Assembly: GCA_020073385.1 (NCBI GenBank)
Contig: JAIQFH010000044.1
Location: 1-64,000 of the forward strand
Length of the DNA stretch: 64,000 nucleotides
DNA from: Terriglobia bacterium
Lineage (GTDB): Bacteria; Acidobacteriota; Terriglobia; Terriglobales; Acidobacteriaceae
Direction: 5' to 3'
How positions within the stretch are numbered: position 1 is the stretch's first letter; each line of letters opens with the position of its first letter. Under the pieces are notes generated by a model. That model was not told the DNA's origin. It was given only the letters and a program-made list of their open reading frames with translations, and made no database searches. Position numbers and translations under genes: made by a program. Below are positions 62,474 through 64,000 of this stretch, piece after piece.

Positions 62474-63760
62474 CTAATTCGGTCCCGTCGAAGGCCTTGC
62501 GACCGCCGGGCTAGGCTTCGGACTTGTCGTGTTCGCGGCAACCGCCGCCGATGGCTTCTTCCCGTAAGGCTTCGGTTTGGAATGCCTGGCCGGCTCTTTC
62601 CTGGGAGCAGACTTGACCACTCTCGCTGGGGCTTTCTTCGTTCTCGGCCTGGCCGCTGGCTTCTTTGCTGCCGCTTTCGGATCCAGCTTCTTCTCCGTCA
62701 ACTCAAATGCCGGCTTCGGAATTGAGCGATCGTGCGGATTGAGGTGCGTGATCAATGCTGCCGGCTTCACGCCTGCCGCCGCTGCCGCCTTCGCCGCCGC
62801 CACAGAGAGTGTTGGCTGCTTCGGCTTCCCTTCCATGTCAGGATTAACGATCACTTGGTTGTCGTAGCGAAGGTTCACCGACTCAAGCTTCTGGAACTGT
62901 TGCCGCCACTCCTGCACGTGGCTGACGTAGGTCCTGTAGCGCTTCAGGTAGTCGATCGAGCCGAGTTCGACCAACACATCGCCCTGGGGATTGTTCACGC
63001 GGACTTTGAGATTGTCGAGGTCGGAGAGGTCCACCTCGCTCAGATCCTGCGAATAGCGGGCACCGCCCGAGTCCAATTGCTGGACCAGTTCGTTGTAAGC
63101 CTTCATGCGTGGAATACGCGTGGAGAGCGGCTCTCCGGGATTCATTCCGAGAATGACCGGGAACGAATATTTGTGTTTCTGCGGCAGTTCCATGAGCGTG
63201 CCAACGGCGTCAATCAGGAAAATCCGTGGACCCACTCGCGCGAAAGCTACGGGCGTGCGCTCGTGGATTTCGACTTTCAAGCGATTGGGCACGAAGCGCA
63301 TGACGCTGGCCGACTCTACCCACGGGATCTGCTCGAGTTGCGCCTTCTGCTGGGTGAGCGGCACGAAGAAGGTGTTGCGGCCGATGTCGGCGCCCATGAC
63401 TTCCATGATCTGCGCCTTGGTCACATTCTCGATGCCGGTGACTTCAATGTTGTCGCTCGACTCGATGCGGAAGCGCCACGAGTGCTCGCCGTAGTTGTAG
63501 ACAGCGATCGCGATGACGGCGCCGACGCCCAAAATGCCTAGGGCGAAGCAGGCCCACATCACGCGATTGACAGTTTTCTTGGGAAGCGAACCACGGCGAG
63601 CGGAAACACGTTTTTGTCCCCGCAGGAAGGGTGATTCTTCAGCGACATCCAGATCTACCAGGCGCGCGTCATCGAGTTCCTCGCGCGCGGACGCGGAATT
63701 CCCGGCGTAGGGCGGGTACAACTCTTCCTGCAGGATGGTGGGACTCGGCTTCCGCGCCAT
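62474..63760 (-). CDS. ftsQ: Cell division protein FtsQ/DivIB with long basic Ala/Pro/Lys tail
   Basis: 428 residues. Cytoplasmic start (1-66), one membrane helix (67-88), POTRA domain (about 98-168: NIEVTGIENVTKAQIMEVMG to NRLKVEIHERTP), and the beta domain (170-300: FLIDAVGTLMELPQ, YLKRYRTYVSHVQEW). The fold ends at about 310; the last 117 residues are an Ala/Lys/Pro-rich, strongly basic low-complexity tail (for example PKAAAKKPAARPRTKKAPAR), absent from classical FtsQ (about 250-300 residues). As the C-terminus is periplasmic, the tail would face the cell wall. No clear ribosome-binding site. Confidence 0.93.
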   Translation of the reverse strand: MARKPSPTILQEELYPPYAGNSASAREELDDARLVDLDVAEESPFLRGQKRVSARRGSLPKKTVNRVMWACFALGILGVGAVIAIAVYNYGEHSWRFRIESSDNIEVTGIENVTKAQIMEVMGADIGRNTFFVPLTQQKAQLEQIPWVESASVMRFVPNRLKVEIHERTPVAFARVGPRIFLIDAVGTLMELPQKHKYSFPVILGMNPGEPLSTRIPRMKAYNELVQQLDSGGARYSQDLSEVDLSDLDNLKVRVNNPQGDVLVELGSIDYLKRYRTYVSHVQEWRQQFQKLESVNLRYDNQVIVNPDMEGKPKQPTLSVAAAKAAAAAGVKPAALITHLNPHDRSIPKPAFELTEKKLDPKAAAKKPAARPRTKKAPARVVKSAPRKEPARHSKPKPYGKKPSAAVAANTTSPKPSPAVARPSTGPN

Positions 63761-64000
63761 CAGTTCAGGTCAGTTGTCGCCAGGAATCGCTGAGCTTCTT
63801 CAATATAGCTGCAAATCTCGAAATGAGATACGGAAAAAATCCAGGGATTTGCACAGATGGGAACCGGGTTGGGTACGGGAGAGCAATTTGCAATTCTCGG
63901 TTCTCAGTTCTCAGTTAGAGGACATTTGTCATTCCGACGATGCGCGAGCAGAGGAGGAATCTGCTGTTTTGCCGAGGGCGAGAGACAAGCAGATTCCTCG
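63761..64000. other. Region upstream of ftsQ, to window end
   Basis: 240 bp with no supported gene. It contains heptamer repeats (GTTCTCA twice plus a degenerate copy, 63893-63917) and an inverted repeat, GAGGAATCTGCT (63954-63965) with AGCAGATTCCTC (63988-63999), cut close to its end by the window. The upstream gene of the division cluster is not visible. Confidence 0.5.

Overview
The window looks like chromosomal DNA of an acidobacterium (Acidobacteriota, probably class Terriglobia). The main reason is a tandem array of nine proteins matching the ADOP type of MacB/FtsX-like permease (acidobacterial duplicated orphan permease). Supporting signs are Oar-like TonB-dependent receptors with an N-terminal carboxypeptidase-regulatory domain, a GWxTD protein, an ftsQ-ftsA-ftsZ block, high GC, and many short palindromic intergenic repeats. 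The assignment is inference; no rRNA or tRNA gene was found.

Layout. 1-359: tail of an IS1182/IS5-type transposase. 406-4535: electron-transfer locus. A single-heme cytochrome fused to an outer-membrane barrel is followed by a cupredoxin on the minus strand, and a membrane-anchored diheme cytochrome c diverges from them across an 810-bp control region with palindromes and helically phased direct repeats. 4998-12139: glgX, treZ and treY, the TreXYZ route from glycogen to trehalose.

12363-42008: a 15-gene, 29.6-kb, one-strand cluster with gaps of 31 bp or less. Its order is membrane-fusion protein, ABC ATPase, nine ADOP permeases, second ABC ATPase, TolC-family outer-membrane protein, NtrC-type sigma-54 activator, sensor histidine kinase. 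A sigma-54 promoter match (12334-12350) lies in front of the first gene, and a 20-bp palindrome (12223-12242) sits about 128 bp upstream of the predicted transcription start, where an NtrC-type activator would bind. I read it as one regulated tripartite efflux system in which many permeases share one set of ATPases, adaptor and outer-membrane channel. This is the most novel object in the window, because ADOP permeases are described as orphans without ATPase neighbours.

42063-44499 (minus): a small unknown protein, a PilZ protein and a secreted TPR protein. 45055-52631 (minus): a TonB-dependent receptor, an outer-membrane barrel with a carboxypeptidase-regulatory domain, and a GWxTD protein. 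53201-55488 (plus): a second adaptor plus ABC ATPase without any permease gene. 55716-57563 (minus): a PAS-GAF-GGDEF diguanylate cyclase. 57778-63760 (minus): ftsQ, ftsA, ftsZ and a penicillin-binding transpeptidase. The gaps in this right-hand part hold several families of short palindromic or heptamer repeats. Long open frames opposite the real genes are treated as shadows of GC-rich codon use.
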